DNA of 64,000 nt from JASSUD01 sp031963405 (GCA_031963405.1 JASSUJ010000001.1:1674001-1738000); one strand, 5' to 3'; positions 36,983 to 45,781 are shown, numbered from the stretch's first letter. Translations and numbers: made by a program. The notes: generated by a model from the sequence alone, not told the origin.

Positions 36983-37852
36983 TTAAGGCAGGATCTCTAC
37001 ATCAAAACCAAGCGTATTGCGTATCCCTTGCTCTGCCCCGTCAGTTAGCGTGAGGGGCGTCACATCGTGCCAAATTGAGGTATTGCGATCAGCATGAAGT
37101 AGCCCCTGGCCTGGTTGCAGTAAATGAGTGAAATCCAGATCATAGTCACCTGGAGCAGAGCGGTGATAAATGCGACTGAGACCTCCGTCAACATTCTCTC
37201 GATGGATAACGAGCGCTGACACAATAAAATCCATGCCATCTTGATGAATACCTTCAGGCGAGCCATGCCCAGGGGTGCTTGGTGTGGCGAGCAACGATAC
37301 TTGATGGCACACCACCTTAAGTCTTTCTGGGCGAACCTCTTTTTGGCTTAATAGCTGGGGCAGAAGGCGCAGAATTTTTCGAAAATCATGATCCTCTGTG
37401 ACGCCGCCCTCCATCTCACAAAACTGACGCTGATCGGGATAAAAAGCACTATTTGTTTGCACAAAAATATCGGTCGCGCGTCGCTCAATATGCCAGTGTT
37501 CATCAGCGTCGTTTTGGCTCAACAAGAAAGTTGCTACGGCTCTTTTACGTCGCAATTGCATCGTCTGTAAGACATTTTGCTGCACTTCATTAAGCTGCTT
37601 GTAAGCGTTTAAATCACTTAATTCGCAACGGCTTGACAAAAAAAGCTTGAAGGCGGCTTGATCGGCATCTGACAGGTTAAGTTGCCAGGTCTTCAATGTG
37701 GCTAATTGACGCCCTCGTAATTCATACTTATCCCAAGGTAGGTAAGTAAACGAAGGGCGCAACTTATCGGCAAACTGACTGATATCTATATCTAAAGAGG
37801 CTATATCGAAGAGACTGACTGACTGGTTATCAGATAGAGAGATTTTTTTCAC
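36983..37852 (-). CDS. 2OG-Fe(II) dioxygenase, amino-acid hydroxylase type (2OG-Fe_Oxy_2)
   Basis: 289 residues. The jelly-roll iron site is visible as HQD in SPEGIHQDGMDF (about residue 200), a distal His in SIWHDVTPL (about 263), and an Arg (IRNTLGFDV) that would hold 2-oxoglutarate. CHQVSLLATP and GLSRIYHR are further family regions. The family includes IDO/BsmA enzymes that hydroxylate free aliphatic L-amino acids. No biosynthetic partner genes adjoin, so it may make a stand-alone hydroxylated amino acid; this is inference. Monocistronic, with a repeat-rich gap upstream. Confidence 0.75.
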   Translation of the reverse strand: MKKISLSDNQSVSLFDIASLDIDISQFADKLRPSFTYLPWDKYELRGRQLATLKTWQLNLSDADQAAFKLFLSSRCELSDLNAYKQLNEVQQNVLQTMQLRRKRAVATFLLSQNDADEHWHIERRATDIFVQTNSAFYPDQRQFCEMEGGVTEDHDFRKILRLLPQLLSQKEVRPERLKVVCHQVSLLATPSTPGHGSPEGIHQDGMDFIVSALVIHRENVDGGLSRIYHRSAPGDYDLDFTHLLQPGQGLLHADRNTSIWHDVTPLTLTDGAEQGIRNTLGFDVEILP

Positions 37853-38253
37853 GATAGGCCGCTTGGGTTATTACTTGGGGCTATTTGTCTGTATAGCACT
37901 ATTAAGGTGTTCAACTGATTTTTATCATTTTAGCCAATTTGGTTAATCAATTAAAAAAAGATTGCCCTAAAAGCGCGTTTAAAGTCTCAAAAAAAATGAA
38001 TTGTGGATATGAGCGTTTGCAGTTGGGAGTCCGTATTTAATTCAAGGCTTCACTCCAGTCTACAAAATTGGCAAACATAGCTGGGCTAGAGGGAAAGAAA
38101 CTACAACATACGGTCCACAACCTTTTCGTTCGATCGGCAAACAGTACGGTTTCTCACTCCCTTTAAAAACTTTAAATAGCTTACTGCGCCATAAAAGTGG
38201 CGCAGTTATAAAAACCTGCGCCACTTTTATGGCGCAGTTATAAAAACCGCTAA
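37853..38253. other. Gap holding a mirrored pair of hairpins
   Basis: AT-rich with no gene. The notable part is 38184-38248: CTGCGCCATAAAAG...GGCGCAG (38184-38205) and its exact reverse complement (38216-38237), each followed by TTATAAAAAC. Confidence 0.6.
38184..38248. repeat. Two mirrored 22-bp hairpin units with a direct-repeated tail
   Basis: Each 22-bp unit is itself a hairpin with CTGCGCCA/TGGCGCAG stems. The second is the exact reverse complement of the first. GCGCAGTTATAAAAACC occurs directly twice (ends at 38216 and 38248). Confidence 0.7.
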
Positions 38254-38716
38254 CTACTGTCATCTGCTGAACAATTATTATTGGCTATCCAGCAATCTCC
38301 TCATGGTCTTACTTTATCCAAGCTACTTGCGCTATATCCTGGGATAGCCCGATGAACAACACAGCGTTGGATTAGCCAAGGAAAAATAGAAGGCGTGGGA
38401 GCAGGGCGGGCTAGACGATATGTAGTGCCTACCTTTTGTTATCAAGCAAGATTTGGCTGAGCCAGATCCTGTGCGCTTGGCCTATGGCGCTTTGATTAAG
38501 CGTATGGTTCACGATGTAGTGGTAAATCCTGATCAAGACGCTTTAACCTTGCTACAACATTATTTGAAAGAGCAGGCTGTACCTGAAGCAAAACATACGG
38601 ATGTGCTAGCGCTGGCCCTTGAAGAGCTGAGACGCTTGCATGAAGGTGTATTGGCTCGCTATGGATTGCGCCCGATTGAATTAGCCATTTGGCAAGCTAA
38701 GGGAAAGTCTGCCTAA
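38254..38716 (+). pseudogene. Broken HTH regulator-like gene
   Basis: The first frame (38254-38460) reads AEQLLLAIQQSPHGLTLSKL, has an in-frame TGA after PGIAR, and then continues with TTQRWISQGKIEGVGAGRAR and RYVVP, a recognisable winged-helix pattern. A +1 shift near 38430 joins it to an 87-codon frame (38453-38716, only TTG available) with PDPVRLAYGALIKRM and a Leu/Glu-rich helical tail. One stop and one frameshift would restore a single regulator of about 150 residues. The 3' part may still be open by chance. No ribosome site is visible. The reconstruction is mine and the family unrecognised. Confidence 0.5.
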
Positions 38717-38816
38717 ACACAGCATAGGTAAAGATATAACCAACGGGCGGTAACGATTGATAAGCAAGATCCAGCTGCCGCGATTTATGAAATATTCAAT
38801 CTCTGCTTTCTCTTTT

Positions 38817-39818
38817 TTATTTGGCGAGCGTTGCGACCAAAATGGCTTTGATCGTATGCAGCCGATTTTCGGCTTGCTCGAAGACGACTGAGGCGTTGGC
38901 TTCAAAAACTTCACCCGTTACCTCAATCCCATTATGCAGGCCGTAACGCTGTGCGACTTCTTTACCGATTTGGGTATCAGTGTCGTGAAAAGCGGGCAAG
39001 CAGTGCAGCAACTTGGCATCAGGGTTGCCAGTCGCTGTCATGAGTGCAGCGTTGACTTGATAGGGCAGCAGTAGCTTGATTCTTTCGCCCCATTTTTCAG
39101 GAGGCTCGCCCATCGAAACCCAGACATCGGTATACACAAAATCAACACCTTTGACAGCTTCCTGCGGATTATCCGAGAGCGTAAGCCGTGCGCCGGTGGT
39201 GGCGGCTATCGCTTGACATTGCTCGATCAATGACGCTTGCGGCCACAAGCTACGCGGCGCGCATAAGCGTACATCCATGCCGAGTTTTGCACCTATTAAC
39301 AGCAGTGAATTACCCGTGTTGTTATGCGCGTCGCCTACATAGCAATAGCTGATTTCGTGTAGGGGTTTGGCGCTGAACTCAAGCATAGTTAGCACGTCGG
39401 CTAACATTTGGGTGGGGTGGAATTCATCGGTAAGCCCGTTATAAACGGGTACGCCTGCATATTGCGCAAGCTCCTCAAGCGCAGATTGCTGGTAGCCGCG
39501 GTACTCAATAGCGTCGTACATTCGTCCGAGCACACGTGCCGTATCTTTGATCGATTCTTTATGCCCCATCTGGGAGCTAGTTGGGTCAATATAGGTAACA
39601 TGCGCGCCTTGGTCATGCGCCGCGACCTCAAAGGCGCAGCGCGTGCGCGTTGAGGTTTTTTCGAAAATCAGCGCAATATTTTTACCTGCTAGTCGTGGCT
39701 TTTCATTGCCCGCCTTCTTGGCTCGTTTAAGTTCACTGGCCAAATTCAGCAAAGAGCGAATTTCTTCTGGCGTGTATTCAATTAGCGTTAAGCAACTGCG
39801 GTGGTAGATGTTCGACAT
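38817..39818 (-). CDS. argF: Ornithine carbamoyltransferase (long, ArgI/ArcB-like form)
   Basis: 333 residues. Carbamoyl-phosphate loop STRTRC (about residues 56-61), DEFHPTQMLAD (about 130-140), DVWVSMGEP (about 230) and HCLPAFHD (about 272). It forms citrulline from ornithine and carbamoyl phosphate, or the reverse. The length and the QMGHKESIKDTARVLGRMYD region match the E. coli ArgI / catabolic ArcB type rather than the roughly 310-residue anabolic ArgF of many Burkholderia. No arcA or arcC adjoins, so the direction of metabolism is undecided. Confidence 0.92.
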   Translation of the reverse strand: MSNIYHRSCLTLIEYTPEEIRSLLNLASELKRAKKAGNEKPRLAGKNIALIFEKTSTRTRCAFEVAAHDQGAHVTYIDPTSSQMGHKESIKDTARVLGRMYDAIEYRGYQQSALEELAQYAGVPVYNGLTDEFHPTQMLADVLTMLEFSAKPLHEISYCYVGDAHNNTGNSLLLIGAKLGMDVRLCAPRSLWPQASLIEQCQAIAATTGARLTLSDNPQEAVKGVDFVYTDVWVSMGEPPEKWGERIKLLLPYQVNAALMTATGNPDAKLLHCLPAFHDTDTQIGKEVAQRYGLHNGIEVTGEVFEANASVVFEQAENRLHTIKAILVATLAK

Positions 39819-39963
39819 AATCGGTTACATGTGAGCTAAGCCTGTAAAGAACGGTAGGCTTAATCTCGGCAGATTGAATGGGGTGAGAATTAATTTGAGG
39901 AGGATTGCGTTGAGATTCCTTCGTCACTCCAATCTACGAGCTCATGGCTAATTCAATTTTCTG

Positions 39964-40108
39964 TAGAACCTGCTCACGGCCCTTCAAAAGTGCCCTTATT
40001 ACGGGAAGTCTGGCGCATAGGAACCGGAATGTACTTAAGTAATGAGGATGCCGAGCACCGCACGACCGCAAAGAAGGATGCTTTTGGGAGGCCGTGAACA
40101 GGTTCTTA
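39964..40108. repeat. Family C element (C5), best-preserved arms
   Basis: Left TAGAACCTGCTCACGGCC, right GGCCGTGAACAGGTTCTTA: 17-18 bp nearly perfect arms around about 110 bp, with an inner palindromic tendency. The right end lies 2 bp before the fpr stop codon at 40106. Confidence 0.75.
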
Positions 40109-40876
40109 GTCAATGAATGCTTTTTCGACGACGTAGTGCCCAGGATGAGCATGACTACCTTCTTTAAATCCCATTCCATTAAGCATGGCGCGTAAATCTT
40201 TCAGCATAGAAGGGCTGCCGCATAACATGAGTCGATCACGCTCAACCGAAAAAGGTGGCAGGGCAACATCGGTAAATAATTTTTGGTTTTCTATTAGATG
40301 GGTGATGCGCCCAGCATGTTGAAATGGCTCACGTGTAACGGTTGGGTAGTACACGAGTTTTTCCTGCACCAATTCGCCAAGGTACTCATGCTGCGGCAAG
40401 GTCTGCGTAATATATTTTTGATAAGCAAGTTCAGCTACGTAGCGACAGGTGTGAGTGAGTACCACGCGCTCATATCGTTCATAAATAGCTGGGTCTTTGA
40501 TCAAACTCATAAATGGAGCAAGGCCGGTTCCTGTGGAAAGCATCCATAAAGTTTTACCCGGCAAGAGGCTATCAGCGCAGAGCGTACCGGTTGCTTTTCT
40601 GCTGACATAAACTGGGTCGCCTGGCTTGAGATGCTGCAAACGTGAAGTGAGTGGGCCATCTTGTACTTTGATCGAAAGAAACTCCAACTCTTCCTCGTAA
40701 TTTGCGCTGACCATGCTGTAAGCACGTACTAATGGTTTGCCGTTGACCTCAAGCCCGATCAAAGTAAATTGACCATTTTCAAAGCGGAAGGAAAGGTCGC
40801 GCGTACAGCTGAAACTGAACAGTGAGTCAGTCCAATGATGTACGTTTAATACGGTCTGTTGATTTAAATTGCTCAT
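40106..40876 (-). CDS. fpr: Ferredoxin--NADP(+) reductase
   Basis: 256 residues. FAD-binding RAYSMVSANYEEELEF (about 52-67), LSTGTGLAPFMSLI (NADP-binding, about 110-123), LCGSPSMLKDLRAML and the C-terminal YVVEKAF-D tail of bacterial subclass FPRs. It moves electrons between NADPH and ferredoxin/flavodoxin, supporting FeS-cluster and oxidative-stress functions. Its stop codon overlaps the end of a family C element. Confidence 0.95.
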   Translation of the reverse strand: MSNLNQQTVLNVHHWTDSLFSFSCTRDLSFRFENGQFTLIGLEVNGKPLVRAYSMVSANYEEELEFLSIKVQDGPLTSRLQHLKPGDPVYVSRKATGTLCADSLLPGKTLWMLSTGTGLAPFMSLIKDPAIYERYERVVLTHTCRYVAELAYQKYITQTLPQHEYLGELVQEKLVYYPTVTREPFQHAGRITHLIENQKLFTDVALPPFSVERDRLMLCGSPSMLKDLRAMLNGMGFKEGSHAHPGHYVVEKAFID

Positions 40877-41216
40877 AGGGGCTAGCTCTAATGCAGGACA
40901 AGTAGCGCTATTTTATCCCTTAGATTGAATAAGAGTTATTTTCATTTCTACTTAACGCTTTAAGCAGTTGGCTGCATTAGCAAATTAGCGTTAAGTGGGT
41001 AAAGGCGGGGAGCGAAAAAAATCTTGCGCGGGAGAAAGCAAGGGTGACTAAGTCACGTTTTAATTATTCGTGTCAAATGGGCCATGCTCGACCTTGCGCC
41101 ATTTCCCATTACGCAGGCAACCTTATCAGGTTTGACTCGCTTATTGCCTATCTCCCTATCCTGCCTCAGCGAGTTTTCTTTGAGATAAATAGGATTTAAT
41201 GATAATCGGCTTAAGC
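40877..41216. other. Gap upstream of the F-box/WD40 gene
   Basis: No gene or convincing promoter seen; the last 170 bp before the WD40 gene are mostly element B5 (41217-41330). Confidence 0.5.
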
Positions 41217-41330
41217 TAAGGAAACGCTGAATAAATCGGGAAAGGCGTTATGCTTCCATTTTTTACATTCGGTACCTTTGGCTGGCAGCCAAGGTATTCC
41301 TTGCTCGAAATTTATTCAGCATTTCCCTAA
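41217..41330. repeat. Family B palindromic element (B5), well preserved
   Basis: TAAGGAAACGCTGAATAAAT at the left and TTTATTCAGCATTTCCCTA at the right. The core includes GGCGTTATGC, GGTACC and CAAGGTATTCCTTGCTCG. Confidence 0.8.
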
Positions 41331-41382
41331 ATTTGTATATTGATTGGGTCTAATAGCTTCCCAAATTGAATAGAGATATTTT

Positions 41383-44160
41383 GTGTTAAATTTTACTTCA
41401 AACTCTGCAATTCCATCCTCGCCCGTTGTACAAAATCCTCCACCGAAGTCATTTCGCGATCTTCCCCTGGAAATTCAAGAAGAAGTAGGAAGTTATCTGA
41501 CGCAACAAGATCGACAGAAGCTTTTTTCAGCTGAGATTATCCCGACTCGCCATGGGGTAGCGCTACCAGACGCTACGCTTCTGAAAGTACGCTTACTCCC
41601 GAAAATGCGAGAAAGGGTGCAATCGGAACATGAATGGAATCGCCTCGTTCGCGCAGAGGCTCGCTTGAAGACATTCGCGACGACGCGATTGCAGAGGTTG
41701 TTGCAGAGCTTGTCGGAATCAGGGCAACTTGACCAAGTGGTAGAGAAACTTGGATTTTTTATGCTGTTGCTGTGTTTTTTTGATGAGCCAGCGCTGGGCG
41801 GGTTTTTAAAGGAAAAAATCCAACAAGAGCCGCAATTACAGCAGAAACTCCTAGATCGAGTCGAAGCTTCAAAAAAAGAAGGCGTGCAGCCTATAGTCGC
41901 GGCGAATGCGATGACGTTTTTGGTGCGATGCGGTGTCCCGTTTAATGGAGCAGATTTAACGGGCATCCGGATTCCGGGGGCGGATCTGAGTTTCGGGGCA
42001 TTCGATTCAGCGCAGTTGCAAAAGGCGGATTTGCGTAACGTTAATCTTCGCAATATTTGGCTGCGCGAGGCGAATTTAAGCGGTGCGCAGATGTCGGGGG
42101 TACAGTTTGATGAATGGCCGTATCTTCAGGCAGAAAGTCCAGTGCGTTCCTGCGCGTATTCACCGGATGGGAAAGCCTGCGCCGTAGGCTTGGAGAACGG
42201 TACGATTAGTGTGTATGCGACTGTGAATTGGGAAAAAATTCACACTTTAAAAGGGCATGCCGAATGGGTGTTGAGTGTGGCGTATTCGCCCAACGGCCGG
42301 CAGATTGTCTCGGGCTGTTTTGACGGTATGGTGCAGCTGTGGGACGCTCAAACTGGGAATCCTGGCCACACTTTGCGAGGACATGCATCCGCTGTTATGA
42401 GCGTGACATATTCGCCTAACGGTGCGCAGATTGCCTCGGGCGGTCAGGACAAGACAGTGCGGCTGTGGGACATGCAAACGGGTCAACTCTGCCGTACCTT
42501 AAAAGGACATATTGCCCAGGTTACTAGCGTGGCCTATTCGCCCAACGGCGCGCAGATTGCCTCGGGCAGTGACGACAAAACGGTGCGGCTGTGGGACGCG
42601 CGAACCGGCACCCCTGGTCCCACTTTAGAAGGCCATCTCTTTAATGTGACAAGCGTAGTGTATTCGCCGAGCGGCATGCAGATCGCCTCGGGCAGTAAGG
42701 ACAAGACGGTGCGGCTGTGGGATGCGAAAAACGGGTCCGCCGGCCCCATCTTGCAAGGACATACCTATTGGGTTAACGAGGTGTCGTATTCGCCGGATGG
42801 CGCGCAGATTGCCTCCGCTAGTTGGGACAAGACGGTGCGGTTGTGGGACGCGCAAACTGGTGCCCCCGGCCCTATCTTGCAAGGGCATACTTCCTTTGTT
42901 ACAAGCGTCGTGTATTCGCCGAGCGGCCGGCAGATTGCCTCGGGCAGTGGGGACAGGACGGTGCGGCTATGGGACGTGCAAACCGGTGCCCTTGACCCCA
43001 CCTGGCAAGGACATATGTCCGCTGTTTGGGGCGTGACGTATTCACCCAGTGGCGAGCAGATCGCCTCGCGCGGTGATGACGAGACGGTGCGACTATGGGA
43101 TGTACGAACCGGTGCCCCTGGCCCCATCTTACAAGGTCATGCCGATATTGTTACAAGCGTGGCTTATTCACCCAACGGCGTGTGGATTGCCTCGGGCAGC
43201 GATGACGAGACGGTGCGCTTGTGGGATACGCAAACCGGTGTCTCTGGCCCTACCTTAGAAGGCCATACCGGCATTGTTACAAGCGTCGTGTATTCACCCA
43301 ACGGCCGGCAAATTGTCTCGGGCAGTGGGGACAGGACAGTGCGCCTGTGGGATGCGCAAACTGGGGCCCCCGGCCTCGTTTTGCGAGGTCATATCGGTTG
43401 GGTTCATAGCGTAGCGTATTCGCCCAGCGGTACGCAGATTGCCTCATCAGGTGGTGAGGATATAGCGCGCCTGTGGGATGCGCAAACTGGCGCGCCTGGC
43501 CCCATCTTGAAAGGTCATTGCAACCGTAGCATCGTGTATTCACCCAATGGTCAACAGATTGCCTCGGGTAGTTGGTTCAATACGGTGCAGCTGTGGGACG
43601 CGCAAACTGGTGTCCCTGGCCCCACCTTACACGGTCATGGTGAAGTTGTGACAAGCGTGGCTTATTCACCTAACGGTGCGCAGCTCGCCTCTGGCAGTAA
43701 GGACAAAACGGTGCGACTGTGGAGCACGCAAACGGGTGTTCCCGGCTCTGTCTTGCTAGGCCATACCGCCCAGATTACTAGCGTGGCATATTCGCCCAGC
43801 GGCGAGCTGATCGCCTCCGGCAGTGATGACAAAACAGTGCGGCTATGGGATGTGGCCTCGGATCAGTGTGTAGCGGTGGTGCAGGGTTTTCATGGAGAAA
43901 TTACTAGCATCGCCTGGAAAGCGATCCACAACGACATCTATTTGGTCACTGGCTGCACCGACAAGTCTGTGCGCCAATGGCAGGTAATAGCAAAGGATGG
44001 GCATTATCAGGTACGTCTGTGCTGGAGTTCTATTTCTGACAGACTGGTCATGTCGAAGGCCTTTATCCAGGATGTGCAAGGCTTAAGCCCGGTAAACGAA
44101 AAGCTCTTGAAGCAACATGGAGTGGTGGGGGAGCCATTCTCGTTTTTAAATTTACACTAG
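41383..44160 (+). CDS. F-box-like / pentapeptide / WD40-repeat protein (eukaryote-like, candidate effector)
   Basis: 925 residues from a GTG. Residues 22-48 (KSFRDLPLEIQEEVGSYLTQ) match the F-box pattern LPxEI...YL. A helical region follows (50-185). Residues about 188-240 are pentapeptide repeats (GADLTGI, GADLSF, KADLRNVNLRN, EANLSGAQ). From about 250 to 905 there are fifteen WD40 repeats of about 42 residues (126 bp), most with YSPxGxQIASGSxDKTVRLWD; the first and last are degenerate. That fits two beta-propellers. Repeats 3-14 are very alike, indicating recent duplication or gene conversion. F-box plus WD40 is a eukaryotic SCF ubiquitin-ligase substrate-receptor layout, so host-directed action is plausible. 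No signal peptide. Confidence 0.85.
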   Translation: MLNFTSNSAIPSSPVVQNPPPKSFRDLPLEIQEEVGSYLTQQDRQKLFSAEIIPTRHGVALPDATLLKVRLLPKMRERVQSEHEWNRLVRAEARLKTFATTRLQRLLQSLSESGQLDQVVEKLGFFMLLLCFFDEPALGGFLKEKIQQEPQLQQKLLDRVEASKKEGVQPIVAANAMTFLVRCGVPFNGADLTGIRIPGADLSFGAFDSAQLQKADLRNVNLRNIWLREANLSGAQMSGVQFDEWPYLQAESPVRSCAYSPDGKACAVGLENGTISVYATVNWEKIHTLKGHAEWVLSVAYSPNGRQIVSGCFDGMVQLWDAQTGNPGHTLRGHASAVMSVTYSPNGAQIASGGQDKTVRLWDMQTGQLCRTLKGHIAQVTSVAYSPNGAQIASGSDDKTVRLWDARTGTPGPTLEGHLFNVTSVVYSPSGMQIASGSKDKTVRLWDAKNGSAGPILQGHTYWVNEVSYSPDGAQIASASWDKTVRLWDAQTGAPGPILQGHTSFVTSVVYSPSGRQIASGSGDRTVRLWDVQTGALDPTWQGHMSAVWGVTYSPSGEQIASRGDDETVRLWDVRTGAPGPILQGHADIVTSVAYSPNGVWIASGSDDETVRLWDTQTGVSGPTLEGHTGIVTSVVYSPNGRQIVSGSGDRTVRLWDAQTGAPGLVLRGHIGWVHSVAYSPSGTQIASSGGEDIARLWDAQTGAPGPILKGHCNRSIVYSPNGQQIASGSWFNTVQLWDAQTGVPGPTLHGHGEVVTSVAYSPNGAQLASGSKDKTVRLWSTQTGVPGSVLLGHTAQITSVAYSPSGELIASGSDDKTVRLWDVASDQCVAVVQGFHGEITSIAWKAIHNDIYLVTGCTDKSVRQWQVIAKDGHYQVRLCWSSISDRLVMSKAFIQDVQGLSPVNEKLLKQHGVVGEPFSFLNLH

Positions 44161-44216
44161 GCAACGCTGGCGTATGAGCGATGCCTGCCTTCTCTGTTAT
44201 TTAAGGAGAGAGCAAA

Positions 44217-44400
44217 GGTACGATGTAAAGGCATGAACGGGGTTGTGAGGCCTCGCCAAGGTATCCCCAGCGCGGTTCGATAAAGCGTCGGTTGTCTTTA
44301 GTGTTCTCGCCCACAGGTTCTAACTGATCTGGTAATGAGCCTGTTATTCGAGCTGCTTGGTCATCTCATCATGCGCAACACTTTCCCTGCTTTTTTTCTA
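44217..44400 (-). pseudogene. Decayed coding remnant (unrecognised)
   Basis: On the minus strand a stretch without start codon reads ITGSLPDQLEPVGENTKDNR followed by RFIEPRWGYLGEASQPRS. It looks like real protein sequence and ends in frame near 44160. A neighbouring frame upstream gives HDEMTKQLE then a stop, suggesting one frameshift. I do not recognise the parent protein. The gap 44161-44431 otherwise holds nothing. Confidence 0.4.
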
Positions 44401-44431
44401 TTCTTGTTTCAACAGACTATGTTTTACAACA

Positions 44432-45226
44432 TTAATCAATTAACAGGCGCGCTGTATAAGGCAAGTGATCAGATAGCCAAGCTGTGCTTTGCGCAGGAAT
44501 TAGCCATTCGATAGGTGTCAGCCCGCGGACAAACATTTTGTCTAGCGCAAGCTTTGGCGAAAATGCCGGAAAAGTTTTGGCCTTTACCCCTAATGCTGTA
44601 GCTACTTCAATTAAACCAATTTCTCTAAATAGCGCAATCGAATCATTTTTCCAGTCGTTAAAATCACCTGCGAGCACGAGCGGGCCACTGGGTGCTTCGC
44701 ACTGGATTTGCTGTGCAATCCAGTGCATTTGGCGTAAGCGCGCAGCACGTGTGAGAGCTAGATGGGCGCACAGCAAAGTAATCGATTGTCCATGCACATT
44801 GACACGAGCAGCGAGCAATCCCCGGCGCTCAAAACGATGCGCAGAAATATCCCAGCGCCCGCTCGGGGCGAGTGGATGCGCTGACAAAATGGCATTGCCA
44901 TGTTGGCGCGATGACTTAAAGACATTGGTTCCTAGCGTGAACTGTAAGCGTAACGTGGAAGCAAACTCTGTGGTCTGGCAGTGCCATAGATCGGCTTCTA
45001 ACCCGTCGACTTCTTTATCGGTGCGAGACGTCGTAGCTGGTGTCCGTTGGGCGAGTGCTTCTTGCAAAAAATAAACATCTGCGCAAGCTGATTGCAACCA
45101 CTGTCGCATTTTGCTCCAGGCCTGAAAGCCAAGGGGCGAGCGCCCTTTATGTAAATTCCAGCTAACCGCGGTGAAATCACGTGCTAGTGAAATGGGCTTA
45201 GGGGAAGAAACAGGCATGTGAGGCAC
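44432..45226 (-). CDS. Endonuclease/exonuclease/phosphatase-family protein
   Basis: 264 residues from GTG 45226; an ATG at 45217 is equally plausible. The EEP fold is marked by VSWNLHKGR (metal-binding Asn), FLQEAL (catalytic Glu), LLCAHLALTRAARLRQM, VLAGDFNDWKN (Asp/Asn) and WLSDHLPY (Asp-His). It cleaves phosphodiester bonds in nucleic acid, lipid or phosphoinositide substrates; which one is not evident. No signal peptide. In Burkholderia a similar gene adjoins a cardiolipin synthase, not seen here. It starts 3 bp after the upstream gene's stop, so the two form an operon. Confidence 0.88.
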   Translation of the reverse strand: MPHMPVSSPKPISLARDFTAVSWNLHKGRSPLGFQAWSKMRQWLQSACADVYFLQEALAQRTPATTSRTDKEVDGLEADLWHCQTTEFASTLRLQFTLGTNVFKSSRQHGNAILSAHPLAPSGRWDISAHRFERRGLLAARVNVHGQSITLLCAHLALTRAARLRQMHWIAQQIQCEAPSGPLVLAGDFNDWKNDSIALFREIGLIEVATALGVKAKTFPAFSPKLALDKMFVRGLTPIEWLIPAQSTAWLSDHLPYTARLLID

Positions 45227-45229
45227 AAG

Positions 45230-45781
45230 TTATGGCGTAGCGACTCGTGCGCGTAGCCGATAGGTAAGTAGCGGCTTTTTCTTAAGAATTTGCCAGTTGC
45301 TCCAGCTCCCTTCGCTAACTGTTAAGGCAGGATGACTGGCATTAATCATGCGCGGCTGAGGCTGGCAATTTTGCGCGCTAGAAACGTGAGTCGTCTCTAG
45401 CATTTCCTGCGCTTCAAGCGAAAAAGTAATAAGAGGCGGGGCAATATAATTTGGCATCACCGTAATAGTGCGCAATAACTCACTGGCTTGATGGTTGCCC
45501 TTATCAATTTCCACCTCGTTTTCGTCATTACTAAGTTCAGGCAGTTGATTTCTATAAGTACGCTTAGGGTTTAAAGAATAGTGGTGCGAGGCTGTATATG
45601 ATTGCCCAAGAGGCGTGGCGCCCTTAAAACTATCAACCAGACGGCCGTCTTGAAGAACTTGCAGCTCCCATCGCACAATTGGGGTACTAGCTTGAGCGTA
45701 AATGGCACGTGCAGTAAAAATTTGCATCCCGATGAAAAATAGTCCTTTCAGAAAGACTGAAGCCAAAGTATTTTTCCACAT
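45230..45781 (-). CDS. Hypothetical exported protein
   Basis: 183 residues with an N-terminal signal peptide (MWKNTLASVFLKGLFFIGMQ, cleavage likely after ...RAIYA, about residue 29). The mature part carries RWELQVLQDGRLVDSFKGAT, a basic NPKRTYRNQLPEL region, an acidic stretch, and ends as a polar beta-like domain. Probably periplasmic. Family not recognised, though similar exported proteins neighbour EEP genes in Burkholderia. Co-transcribed with the EEP gene 3 bp downstream. Confidence 0.65.
   Translation of the reverse strand: MWKNTLASVFLKGLFFIGMQIFTARAIYAQASTPIVRWELQVLQDGRLVDSFKGATPLGQSYTASHHYSLNPKRTYRNQLPELSNDENEVEIDKGNHQASELLRTITVMPNYIAPPLITFSLEAQEMLETTHVSSAQNCQPQPRMINASHPALTVSEGSWSNWQILKKKPLLTYRLRARVATP

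Noticed and set aside
38060..38263. 67-codon minus-strand frame
   Set aside because: It runs through the mirrored hairpins and has no start signal.
41493..44079. Antisense and alternate-frame open reading frames within the WD40 gene
   Set aside because: They arise from the 126-bp repeat periodicity and the GC bias of the sense frame.
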